33,661 nt of DNA from Clostridium_AD sp051278035 (GTDB lineage: Bacteria > Bacillota > Clostridia > Clostridiales > Clostridiaceae): assembly GCF_051278035.1 (NCBI RefSeq), contig NZ_JBNMNU010000024.1, positions 1 to 33,661 of the forward strand, given 5' to 3'. A program made the translations under genes and the position numbers. Position 1 is the stretch's first letter, and each line of letters opens with the position of its first letter. The notes beneath the pieces were generated by a model. The model worked only from the letters and a program-made list of their open reading frames with translations. It did not search any database and was not told where the DNA came from. This document shows, in pieces, positions 15,845 to 24,321 of the stretch.

Positions 15845-16897
15845 CTATACAATAAATAACTCTTTTTCTACACTTAAATCTATAAAGTTTGAATCAATAG
15901 ATATAAGTGGTCTTGAAATATTATTTGCGTCTATTTTAATTATCTTGCCAGTTGAACCATTATTAAGGGTTACCAATTCACCAGTGTAGTAATTTAACAT
16001 TTGTGTTATGAAGGTAGTGAGGTAATTATAATCAAATAAATCAATACAACTATGTTTCATGAATTCTAACACCTTAAGAGGATTTTGTTTTTTCTTATAA
16101 ACTTTGTCAGAGGTCATAGCATCAAACATTTCCGTAATTCCTATAATTTTTGCAAAATCATTAATTTTATCTTCTTTTAAACCAAATGGATAGCCTGAAC
16201 CATCTAAACGTTCATGATGCATAAGTACACCGAGTCCCACAGACTCATCTAAATAAGGGATAGTTCGTACAAGATCATAAGCGTAGATTGAATGCTTTTT
16301 AATTTCCTTGAATTCTGATTTTGTAAGGGCTGAAGGCTTATTTAATACATTTTGATTGACTTTTGTTTTACCTATATCATGAAGAAAAGCTGAATATGTC
16401 AAAAATGTTAATTCTTTTTTAGGGAGATTAAGCCACTTACCTAGCATAGAACTTAAAAGAGCAACGTTTACACAATGGTGTATAAGATATTCATCTAAGT
16501 TATTAGAATTTGTTATAGTTTTTAATATAGAACCATAATCATTAAGATTATCTAATATTTCTTTTGACATAGATCTTATTTCTGTTAAGTCTAGTTCTGT
16601 ATTAGATTCTATGCTATTTAAAAAATTACCGATATTATTTGAAAAACGATTTAGTACAAGTTCAGTTTGAATTAAATTTTCATGTCTTGAAGTTTGTGAG
16701 CTAGGTATGTTCACTTCATCGCCATCATAAATATTTATAGTATTTGATGGATAGAATTCTAGAATTTTTTTTATCATAGAATCATTTAATGAAATTTCCT
16801 TGGTGACTAAAGTTAAACCGTTTATTATTAAATCTTCTGATAAAATCATACCTGGTTTTAATTCGTAAATGTTTATATTTTTAACTTTTGCATTCAT
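15845..16897 (-). CDS. HD-GYP domain protein (predicted c-di-GMP phosphodiesterase)
   Basis: A 350-residue soluble protein. Residues about 1-135 are a family-typical N-terminal region (INIYELKPGMILSEDLI). Residues about 140-300 are an HD-GYP domain with H173-D174-I-G-K and the full signature H227-H-E-R-x-D-G-x-G-Y-P237, so metal binding and c-di-GMP (or related dinucleotide) hydrolysis are expected. The C-terminal end (VTLNNGSTGKIIKID) is a small beta domain common in clostridial members. No receiver or membrane sensor is attached. It has its own ribosome binding site (AAGGGGGA on the minus strand). A 10-bp inverted repeat lies upstream. It is the first gene of a unit with the DMT transporter. 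Confidence 0.92.
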   Translation of the reverse strand: MNAKVKNINIYELKPGMILSEDLIINGLTLVTKEISLNDSMIKKILEFYPSNTINIYDGDEVNIPSSQTSRHENLIQTELVLNRFSNNIGNFLNSIESNTELDLTEIRSMSKEILDNLNDYGSILKTITNSNNLDEYLIHHCVNVALLSSMLGKWLNLPKKELTFLTYSAFLHDIGKTKVNQNVLNKPSALTKSEFKEIKKHSIYAYDLVRTIPYLDESVGLGVLMHHERLDGSGYPFGLKEDKINDFAKIIGITEMFDAMTSDKVYKKKQNPLKVLEFMKHSCIDLFDYNYLTTFITQMLNYYTGELVTLNNGSTGKIIKIDANNISRPLISIDSNFIDLSVEKELFIV

Positions 16898-16936
16898 AGA
16901 ATAATCCCCCTTAAAAAATAATTCGTAGCTTTTGTT

Positions 16937-16970
16937 AACTTTTAAATGTGTAAGTTTATATTTAAAAGTT
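16937..16970. repeat. 10-bp inverted repeat upstream of the HD-GYP gene
   Basis: AACTTTTAAA (16937-16946) and TTTAAAAGTT (16961-16970) are perfect inverse complements with a 14-nt spacer, 40-73 bp before the HD-GYP start. It could be an operator, but the sequence is A/T-rich and chance is possible. Confidence 0.4.
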
Positions 16971-17064
16971 TAGTAATTTTATTTTACCATAGAAACAAAT
17001 ATTATCCTATCAATAAAGGTTAAATGATATCGTATTTTCAGAAAATAGTAAACTTCTTATTTAA

Positions 17065-17093
17065 TTGACATTTGCAATTAATATATTTATAAT
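17065..17093 (+). promoter_or_regulatory. Consensus sigmaA promoter of the cysteine desulfurase-thiI unit
   Basis: TTGACA (17065-17070), 17 bp, TATAAT (17088-17093): a perfect consensus, about 65 bp before the start codon. It suggests strong constitutive expression. Confidence 0.9.
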
Positions 17094-17158
17094 TAAATCA
17101 GATCAAAATACTAAGAATTCATTAATATAAGACACGTTATAAGGGGAAAAATAAGCAT

Positions 17159-18301
17159 ATGGAAATATATTTAGATAATAGTGCAACTACAAGGCCTTAT
17201 GATGAGGTTATTGATGCTGTATGTAATACTATGAAAAATTATTATGGTAATCCATCTTCTGCCCATAGTTTAGGATTTAAGGCGGAGAAAAAACTTAGGG
17301 AGACAAGAGTAAATATTGCTAAAAGCATAAATGCCAGCAGTGAGGAAATAATATTTACATCAGGAGGAAGTGAGAGCAATAATTTTCTTGTAAAGGGTTT
17401 TGCTAGGGGTACATCTCATATAATAACCACTAAAATAGAGCATCCAAGTGTAGGTAACACATTCAAGGATTTAGAAGATTTAGGAGTAAGGGTTACTTAT
17501 ATTGATGTAGATGAAAATGGTAGAATTAATAAAGAACAGTTAATTGATAGTATAACTAAGGATACTCAAATCGTTAGTATAATGCACGTTAATAACGAAG
17601 TTGGGGTTATTCAGGACATTGAGCTTATAGGAAAATTAATTAAAGAGAAAAGTAGTAGGGTTAAATTTCATGTAGATGCAGTACAGAGCTATGGTAAACT
17701 TAACATAGATGTGAAAAAGTCTAATATTGATTTGTTGTCTACAAGTGCGCATAAAATTCATGGGCCTCGCGGAGTTGGGTTTGCTTATATAAGGAAAGGA
17801 CTCATCCCAAATAGTTTGATTAGCGGCGGAGGGCAAGAAAAAAATTTAAGATCCGGTACAGAAAATCTTGCTGGAATTGTAGGATTTGGAATAGCATCAG
17901 AGATTATGCAGAAAAATCAGCATGATAATTTCAATACTGTATTAGAATTAAAGAAATATTTTATAGAAAAACTGTTAAAGCTAGATAATGTAATAATTAA
18001 TAGTAAATTAGAAGCACATTTTACACCTTATATACTGAGTGTTTCATTTATAGGTGTTAAAGGTGAAGTGCTAGTTCATGCTTTAGAAGAAAAAGGCATA
18101 TATGTGTCTACAGGATCTGCATGTTCTTCAAAAAACCATAAAAGTAGTGAAGTATTAAAGTGCATCGGAAGAAGTATAGAGGAGCAAGGTGGCACTATAC
18201 GCTTTAGTTTCAGCGAATACAATAGTAAAGATGAAATAGACTTTGTGATAGAAGAATTAGAGAAATCACTGGAATTTTTAAGAAAGTTTAACAGAAAATG
18301 A
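17159..18301 (+). CDS. Cysteine desulfurase (NifS/IscS family), probable ThiI partner
   Basis: A 380-residue PLP enzyme that takes sulfur from cysteine as a persulfide, giving alanine. The PLP lysine is K199 (SAHKIHGPRG). The active Cys is C322 (STGSACSS), in a long flexible loop. The N-terminus MEIYLDNSATTRPYDEVI is typical of the group that includes the Bacillus NifZ/YrvO type. The ribosome binding site (AAGGGGAA) precedes ATG 17159. The gene is followed by thiI 31 bp later with no terminator, so it probably supplies the sulfur for tRNA 4-thiouridine, as NifZ does for rhodanese-less ThiI in Bacillus subtilis (family knowledge). No Fe-S scaffold gene is adjacent, which argues against a main Fe-S assembly role. 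Confidence 0.93.
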   Translation: MEIYLDNSATTRPYDEVIDAVCNTMKNYYGNPSSAHSLGFKAEKKLRETRVNIAKSINASSEEIIFTSGGSESNNFLVKGFARGTSHIITTKIEHPSVGNTFKDLEDLGVRVTYIDVDENGRINKEQLIDSITKDTQIVSIMHVNNEVGVIQDIELIGKLIKEKSSRVKFHVDAVQSYGKLNIDVKKSNIDLLSTSAHKIHGPRGVGFAYIRKGLIPNSLISGGGQEKNLRSGTENLAGIVGFGIASEIMQKNQHDNFNTVLELKKYFIEKLLKLDNVIINSKLEAHFTPYILSVSFIGVKGEVLVHALEEKGIYVSTGSACSSKNHKSSEVLKCIGRSIEEQGGTIRFSFSEYNSKDEIDFVIEELEKSLEFLRKFNRK

Positions 18302-18332
18302 TTTGAACAACACAAATGAGGAGTGGAAAAAC

Positions 18333-19475
18333 ATGAGAAAATTGATTTTAGTAAAATTTGCACCTGAAATATTTTTAAAGGGACTTAACAGAGGTAAATT
18401 TGAGAAAAAACTTAAAGATAATATAAAAAGCGTTTTAACAGATCTAAATTACGAATTTGTTGAGGATAGTGGAAGATGGTTTATATATTCTGACCAGATG
18501 GATATGATTATACAAAAGGTTAAAAATGTTTTTGGAGTAATGGAGGTTTGCATAGTTACAGAAGTTGAAGCAACACTTGAAAAAATTGATGAACAAGCAC
18601 TTTTAGAAATTAAAGAGAGCTCTTTTAAAACATTTAAAGTAGAAACTAACAGAGCAAATAAAGATTTTAAACCAAATTCTATGGATGTAAATAGAAAAGT
18701 GGGAGCATATATATTACAAAATAATGAAGAGGTAAGTGTAGATGTACATAATCCAGAGTGCACTATAAATATAGAGATAAGAAAAATGGCATATATTTAT
18801 TCTAAAAGAATAAAGGCAGTGGGTGGACTTCCTTATGGAATGAACGGCAGTACTATGCTTATGTTATCAGGAGGTATAGATTCCCCAGTGGCAGGTTATA
18901 TGATGGCCAGACGGGGAGTAGAGGTGAATGCAGTTTATTATCATAGCCACCCATACACTAGTGAGAGAGCAAAGGATAAGGTAAAGCAATTAACTAATAT
19001 TTTAAAAGAATATACTGGAAAACTAACACTTTACGTAGTTTCTTTCACAGAAATTCAAATGCAAATTATAGAAAAGTGCAGAGAAGATGAATTAACAATA
19101 ATTATGAGACGATTTATGATGAGACTTGCTTGCGTACTTGCAGAAAAGTACAATATAAACTCAGTATCTACTGGAGAGAGTATAGGGCAAGTGGCTAGTC
19201 AAACTATGGAAGGCCTTGTGGTAAGTGACGATGTTTCAGATAGACCAGTTTTTAGACCTTTAGTGGCTATGGATAAAGTTGACATTATTGATGTTTCAAG
19301 AAAAATAGAAACCTATGAAACTTCTATTTTACCTTATGAGGATTGTTGTACAATTTTTGTTCCTAAGCATCCAAAAACAAAACCAAGGTTAGTAGAGATA
19401 ATTAAGTCTGAATCAGTTTTGGATATTGATAAATTGGTTCAAAATGCTATAGAAGGAATGGAAATATACGATTAG
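18333..19475 (+). CDS. thiI: tRNA 4-thiouridine synthase ThiI (no rhodanese domain)
   Basis: A 380-residue enzyme that thiolates U8 of tRNA. Domains: N-terminal ferredoxin-like region plus THUMP (about 1-165), then the PP-loop ATPase with S179-G-G-I-D-S184. The family Cys context YEDCCTIFVPKHPKTKP lies near the C-terminus. It lacks the C-terminal rhodanese domain found in E. coli ThiI, so it must take sulfur directly from a cysteine desulfurase, which is encoded just upstream. I chose ATG 18333 because GAGGAG (18319-18324) precedes it and the family begins MRKLILVKFAPEIFLKG; an earlier TTG at 18303 has no support. No strong terminator is seen after it. Confidence 0.95.
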   Translation: MRKLILVKFAPEIFLKGLNRGKFEKKLKDNIKSVLTDLNYEFVEDSGRWFIYSDQMDMIIQKVKNVFGVMEVCIVTEVEATLEKIDEQALLEIKESSFKTFKVETNRANKDFKPNSMDVNRKVGAYILQNNEEVSVDVHNPECTINIEIRKMAYIYSKRIKAVGGLPYGMNGSTMLMLSGGIDSPVAGYMMARRGVEVNAVYYHSHPYTSERAKDKVKQLTNILKEYTGKLTLYVVSFTEIQMQIIEKCREDELTIIMRRFMMRLACVLAEKYNINSVSTGESIGQVASQTMEGLVVSDDVSDRPVFRPLVAMDKVDIIDVSRKIETYETSILPYEDCCTIFVPKHPKTKPRLVEIIKSESVLDIDKLVQNAIEGMEIYD

Positions 19476-19732
19476 ATATATGTGGGTTAAAAAATTCACC
19501 ATATGTATTAGACTATGTTAGATAATATTAATGATAAAAGAACATAAAAATGGGATTGTCATAAAAATAAGCCCATAAATGTTCCTATACAATCAAGTAT
19601 TTTATGCCTAACATAGCCATGTATTAAATCTAATAAAGTGTAAATGATAATAGTGGATATATGTTTTTAAATATTATAACTGGTAACTCTAAGCTTTATG
19701 ATTTTATAATACATGGTAGAGGGGTGATTAAA
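19476..19732. other. Intergenic region after thiI, no gene seen
   Basis: About 257 A/T-rich bases with weak inverted repeats (ATATGTGG / ACCATATG just after thiI; ATGGG / CCCAT around 19551-19577). No supported gene or RNA. It ends in the ribosome binding site of the miniprotein gene. Confidence 0.4.
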
Positions 19733-19825
19733 ATGTCTAAAAATAATTCGAAAAAAAAACCAGGTCCTAAGGGCACAAAAAACAAACAACAGAAAAATAA
19801 TCAAAAGGGAAATACAGTAGGTTAA
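19733..19825 (+). CDS. 30-residue Lys-rich miniprotein
   Basis: A very short open frame, MSKNNSKKKPGPKGTKNKQQ then ten more residues ending NTVG. AGAGGGG lies at good spacing before ATG 19733, and a 15-bp perfect terminator sits 17 bp after the stop. Nine of 30 residues are Lys and none is acidic, so the product is strongly basic and probably disordered. It might bind nucleic acid or membranes, but no family is recognised. The combination of good RBS, own terminator and isolation makes it more likely a gene than chance. It would be missed by length cut-offs. Confidence 0.6.
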   Translation: MSKNNSKKKPGPKGTKNKQQKNNQKGNTVG

Positions 19826-19841
19826 AATAATCATGTTACTA

Positions 19842-19888
19842 AAAAATAAGCTAACAAAGTGATTTTGCATTTATGTTAGCTTATTTTT
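19842..19888 (+). terminator. Terminator after the miniprotein gene
   Basis: AAAAATAAGCTAACA (19842-19856) and TGTTAGCTTATTTTT (19874-19888) form a perfect 15-bp stem with a 17-nt loop and a T run. Confidence 0.85.
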
Positions 19889-19957
19889 ATTTACAATTAT
19901 TTAATATAATTATATAATAAATATTAACTATCAATAATGTTCTAATAAGGAGAAAAA

Positions 19958-22593
19958 ATGAAATTATATAATAAGTTTATAAGATCAGTAGGTTTAGCAG
20001 CAGCAGTTTTTATAATAATAATATTGTTTTTATCCAAGAGCATGTTGTTAGGTGATTTTTCTAAAACTTAAGAAAAAAGTATTATTAGGGATTTGGAAAG
20101 AGTTCATAATGCTATGAATATAGAAGTGGATAATATAAGTGCTTTCGTCCAAGATTATTCGATTTGGGATGAATCATATGATTTTTCAATTAATAGAGAT
20201 GAAGAATACATAATTTCAACTTTGATGATTTAGAATCATATAAAAAGTTTAGAATTAATTTTATGATTTATATAGACAAGCAAGGGGAAATTATATTAAG
20301 TAATGATTTTAATTTGAATGATGATGAAAATGAGATTCTTACCGAGAAAATAGAAAGAGAAATCTTGAATAAAGTTAAGCAATTATCTAATATTAAAAAC
20401 TCGGAGAGTATAAAAGGAATTACTGAAATTAATAATACACCTGCGATTCTTGTTGCGGAGCCTATAACAACTACAGATGGTAGTAAAGCATCTGGGGGTC
20501 TTATTATATCAGGAAGATACTTAGATGAAATGCAAATTTCTAGAATTTCTTCAAGTGTTATGGTTGATTTGAGTATGGAAAAGTACAATAAAAAATTAAA
20601 ACTAAAAAGCGATTTAAAATGGTATTCTAATGCAGCTATTAAAAACGTTAATAAAAGGTCTGCAGTAGGTTACAAAATATTAGCGGATATTGAGGGAAAT
20701 CCATATTTAGTTATTAAAATAAATGTAAATAGGGATATATATAGACAAGCCACAAAAAGTATAATCTACTTTGTTATTATCATTATTTTAATAAGTTTTA
20801 GTTTATTTGGTATAGTATTAATTTATTTAAATAAAGTGGTAGCAAAACGACTAATAAAAATGAATTCAATAGTACATAATATAAGTCGCACAAAAGACTT
20901 AACTATAAAAATGAAGACCAGTGGAAATGATGAAATAGCCTCCTTAGCTGAAGGGTTTAATAATATGTTAGAAGATCTTTCAAACTATAGTCACAAGATA
21001 GAATTAGGGCAAAATAAGTATTATTCGTTAATTTCAAATATGGTCAGTTGCTTTGCTTATAATGAAATAGTTTTTAGTGAAGAGGGAATCCCTATTGATT
21101 TTGTAATCTTAGATGGTAATAATGCTTTTTTTGAAATTATGGAACAGCAAAGAGAAAAAGTAATTGGGAGAAAAATAAGTGATTTCATGGGTGATGATAA
21201 AATAAATATAAAAATTTTCACTGATATCGCTGATGTGGCTATGTATGGAGGTAAGAAAAAAATTGACGAAGTGTATTTTGAAAATGCGAAAAAGTGGTTT
21301 GCAGCCTCAGTCTACAGTTTTGAAGAAGGTTATTTTGCGTTAATGTTTAATGAAATCACTGGAAAGAAAAAAATAGAACAGGAAAATTTGGAACTTGCAA
21401 ACATTGATACGCTAACTGGTCTTGCCAACAGAAAGAAGATAATGGAAACTATAAACACAACAATAGTTAACAGAAAAAATAATGGGAGAAGATTCGCTTT
21501 GTTATTTATAGATTTAGATGATTTTAAAAAAGTTAATGATAGTTTAGGTCATGATGTAGGGGATATTTTAATTCAAAAGGTAGGTGCTCGATTTAAAAAT
21601 GTTATAGCTTCTGAAGATGTAGTTGGACGTATTGGCGGGGATGAATTTATTATATTACAGGATAACATAAGTTCATCTGGAGATGCTGAAAAGTTGGCTC
21701 TCCGTATCAGAAATGTATTAAAAGAATCCTTTATATATATGGAAAGTGAGATATATACATCTGCAAGCATAGGGGTAAGTATATACCCTGACGATGGAAT
21801 GAATACATCTAGCCTAATGAAAAATTTAGATATTGCCATGTATGAAGCAAAAAATAGTGGGGGTAGCTGCTATAGATTATATTCGGGGCATATGAATAAG
21901 GCAGGACTAACTAACCTTATTCTAGAGAGTAGATTATACAAAGCGCTTGAGAAAGATGAAATAACACCACCAGCGAATTTTATTCCTATGGCCGAAAACA
22001 ACGGTTATATTATTGAACTGGGAGCGTGGGTACTTAGAGAAGCTTGCATGCAGTGTAGCAAATGGCGGGATACTGGACTTGAAATCTACGTTACAGTGAA
22101 TATAACTTTTAAACAATTAGAGCAACGTGATTTTGTAGATATTGTTAGTAATGCTTTAAAAGAAACAAATCTGAATCCCAAACATCTTGTTTTAGAAATC
22201 ACTGAAAATACGACAATGCAAAATGTTGATTTAACAATCAAAACCTTAAATAAAATAAAAGCTTTAGGTGTGAGTATTGCCTTGGATGATTTTGGAACAG
22301 GCTATTCTTCGCTAAGTTATGTGAATAGGCTTCCAGTTGATATTTTAAAAATAGATAGGTCGTTAATTATAAACATTACGGAAGGTACACAAAATATAGC
22401 AATTGTAAAAGTAATAATTGCTATGGCACAAAGCTTAAATATTAAAGTTGTGGTAGAAGGTGTGGAAGACATGGAGCAATTTACTATTCTAAGGGAATTA
22501 AATAGTTATGCTATTCAAGGATATTTAATTAGTAAACCTATTCCAGCAAATGATATTCAAAATTTAATGGAAAGAAAAATAAATTTGGAGTAG
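19958..22593 (+). pseudogene. Membrane CHASE4-HAMP-PAS-GGDEF-EAL protein with three lesions
   Basis: The original gene starts at ATG 19958 (AAGGAG upstream). It encodes a TM helix, a CHASE4-like sensor (VQDYSIWDESYDF), a second TM (IIYFVIIIILISF), HAMP, a PAS-like region, GGDEF and EAL. Lesions: (1) TAA at 20069-20071 after 37 codons; (2) loss of one base near 20216-20218, moving the frame so that NFDDLESYKKFRINF resumes in the next frame; (3) an in-frame loss of roughly 30 residues at the junction near 21960, joining the helix before EAL (YKALEKDE) to ITPPANFIPMAE, which removes the EAL motif itself. The GGDEF motif (RIGGDEF) is intact; the RxxD inhibition site is absent (ASED). A truncated product from ATG 20263 is possible, but there is no good RBS there. 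Confidence 0.85.
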
Positions 22594-22646
22594 TAATAGG
22601 ACCTTTTAAGGCGGACTTATAGATAAGGTTTAGATAAATAGTAACT

Positions 22647-22692
22647 AAAAAACACCCTAATTATTCATCATCGAATAATTAGGGTGTTTTTT
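22647..22692. terminator. Bidirectional terminator
   Basis: A perfect 20-bp stem (AAAAAACACCCTAATTATTC and its inverse complement) with a 6-nt loop, between the convergent GGDEF/EAL pseudogene and the PAP2 gene. Confidence 0.93.
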
Positions 22693-22703
22693 AATTATTG
22701 AAA

Positions 22704-23288
22704 CTAAGTAGATTTTGATTTGTGTTTAAAAATATTAAGTTTAATAGTGAAATATTTATCTAAAAACTTATTCACACCTTTTTTCATACAGAACTTATAA
22801 ATCATGATAGTAATATAAGACCATACTCCAGCGAGAAACCAGCCACCCAAAATATCTGTTGGATAGTGAACACCTAGATAAACTCTACTAATTCCTACAA
22901 GAACTAAATAAGCAACTATAAAAACACTAATTAAATAGGCAGCTTTTTTATTTTTCATTCGTTTTAATATAAAGTAAATAAGTACTATACCTATAGCAGT
23001 AGAGATTGAAGAATGACCGCTAGGAAAACCATATCCATGAGATTCAATTAATCTTATTCCCATGGGCCTAGATCTTTTTACTATGTTTTTAAATATTAAG
23101 TTGCTAGCGCCAGTAAAGCCAATATTAAATACACAGCAAATGGCTTCCAATTTGTTATTTAGAAGATATAATATAGCAAAAACTAATAGGCTTATTAAAA
23201 TTTGAAAAGTAGGGTCTGAAGATTTCGAAATAGCAATGAAAAATTCATCCAATCCCAAACTCATGGAACTCGTTAAATAATAGTGCAT
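22704..23288 (-). CDS. PAP2-family membrane phosphatase
   Basis: A 194-residue membrane protein with about five hydrophobic spans. All three phosphatase motifs are present: KRSRP (KxxxxxxRP type, KNIVKRSRP), PSGHSS, and SRVYLGVHYPTD (SRxxxxxHxxxD). Members dephosphorylate phosphatidic acid, undecaprenyl pyrophosphate or related lipid phosphates on the outer face of the membrane. A role in recycling undecaprenyl carrier is possible, but specificity cannot be read from the sequence. The C-terminal tail is Lys-rich. It is a single gene, divergent from the DUF2975 unit. Confidence 0.92.
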   Translation of the reverse strand: MHYYLTSSMSLGLDEFFIAISKSSDPTFQILISLLVFAILYLLNNKLEAICCVFNIGFTGASNLIFKNIVKRSRPMGIRLIESHGYGFPSGHSSISTAIGIVLIYFILKRMKNKKAAYLISVFIVAYLVLVGISRVYLGVHYPTDILGGWFLAGVWSYITIMIYKFCMKKGVNKFLDKYFTIKLNIFKHKSKST

Positions 23289-23476
23289 TTTAATTTAACC
23301 ATCCTCTCTAAATTACATTGAATAATAATCTGATGAATTTAAATAAAGTCACAAGACACTCTTAATATTATATCAAAAGCTACAATTAATAGATACATAT
23401 ATAATATTTGGTATAAAAATTGTTAAAAATGAAATGTATATTACAATTTAATACACAGTTAAAAAAGTTTTTAAAC

Positions 23477-23503
23477 TATATTTATTGAAAAACAATAAAT
23501 ATA
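23477..23503. promoter_or_regulatory. 11-bp inverted repeat abutting the DUF2975 promoter
   Basis: TATATTTATTG (23477-23487) and CAATAAATATA (23493-23503) are perfect inverse complements with a 5-nt loop. It ends 2 bp before the -35 box of the DUF2975 unit, a position suited to a regulator. The YozG-like HTH protein encoded in the unit is a candidate (inference). Confidence 0.5.
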
Positions 23504-23505
23504 TA

Positions 23506-23534
23506 TTGATAAATGGTTAGTATTGTAGTATTAT
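23506..23534 (+). promoter_or_regulatory. Probable sigmaA promoter of the DUF2975 unit
   Basis: TTGATA (23506-23511), 17 bp, TATTAT (23529-23534), about 38 bp before the start codon. Confidence 0.65.
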
Positions 23535-23572
23535 TGAAAGTATAGAAAATATTATAGATGAAGGAGTATGAA

Positions 23573-24067
23573 ATGAAATATTATGGGAAAATGTCTTTAG
23601 CATCGTTATTAAAAATATCATTAGATATTATGATTATCATTGGTATAGTTATTTATTTTATAATGTTAAAACAAACATTAGTGGAAAAAGGAGTAGATAC
23701 TACATGGGATAGATTCATTATCACATATATATTATTTGCGGTGGGAGGAAGTTCGATTATATTAATTTTATTTAATCTTAGAAAAATAGTTTATTCTCTA
23801 ATAAATGTAACACCATTTATTAGAGATAATGTAATTTATTTAAAAAGAATATCACTGCTGTGTTTTGCTATCTCATTTTGTTATGCTATAAATTTTGTTA
23901 TAAATGGTCAATATAAAGACTTTAATATTGCTTACGTTGACTCTAGCGGAATACATACTGACATTGAATTTTTAATATTCTTTTTTGTTGGTTGGTTTAT
24001 TCTAATTTTATCGGAGGTTTTCAAGCAAGCTATTGAAGTCAAAGAAGAAAATGAGTTTACAATATAA
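23573..24067 (+). CDS. DUF2975 family membrane protein
   Basis: A 164-residue protein with four predicted TM helices (about residues 10-33, 50-75, 92-112 and 130-150) and a short charged tail, as in DUF2975. I chose ATG 23573 because AAGGAG (23561-23566) sits 6 bases before it; an in-frame ATG at 23558 overlaps that site. DUF2975 proteins are very often encoded next to a YozG-like HTH protein, and here one follows 24 bp later. The function is unknown; the pair is usually read as a membrane protein with its regulator. Confidence 0.85.
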   Translation: MKYYGKMSLASLLKISLDIMIIIGIVIYFIMLKQTLVEKGVDTTWDRFIITYILFAVGGSSIILILFNLRKIVYSLINVTPFIRDNVIYLKRISLLCFAISFCYAINFVINGQYKDFNIAYVDSSGIHTDIEFLIFFFVGWFILILSEVFKQAIEVKEENEFTI

Positions 24068-24091
24068 TGGTAAACAACAAGGAGGGTTATT

Positions 24092-24301
24092 ATGGCAATA
24101 GTCGTAAACTTAGATGTTATGATGGCGAAAAGAAAGATATCCTTGTCTGAACTATCAATCAGGGTTGGAATAACAAATGCAAATTTATCTATATTAAAGA
24201 CTTGCAAAGCAAAGGCTATTAGATTTAGTACATTAGAAGCTATTTGCAGAGAACTTTGTTGCCAACCAGGTGATATTCTTGAATACAGAGAAGAATCTTA
24301 A
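24092..24301 (+). CDS. YozG-like small HTH (Cro/CI type) regulator
   Basis: A 69-residue single-domain DNA-binding protein. The HTH is about residues 16-36 (ISLSELSIRVGITNANLSIL), and the end CRELCCQPGDILEY is the hallmark of this group. AAGGAGGG precedes ATG 24092. It is paired with the DUF2975 gene upstream and sits 20 bp before the NUDIX-like/DUF4173 gene. It probably regulates its own unit, perhaps at the inverted repeat at 23477-23503. That link is inferred. Confidence 0.9.
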   Translation: MAIVVNLDVMMAKRKISLSELSIRVGITNANLSILKTCKAKAIRFSTLEAICRELCCQPGDILEYREES

Positions 24302-24321
24302 AATTAATGGAGGGGATTTAT

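Noticed and set aside
20263..22593. Intact 776-residue sensor protein starting at 20263
   Set aside because: The start has no Shine-Dalgarno and is inside the CHASE4-like region; upstream DNA encodes the missing N-terminus in broken frames. Treated as the remnant of a larger pseudogene.
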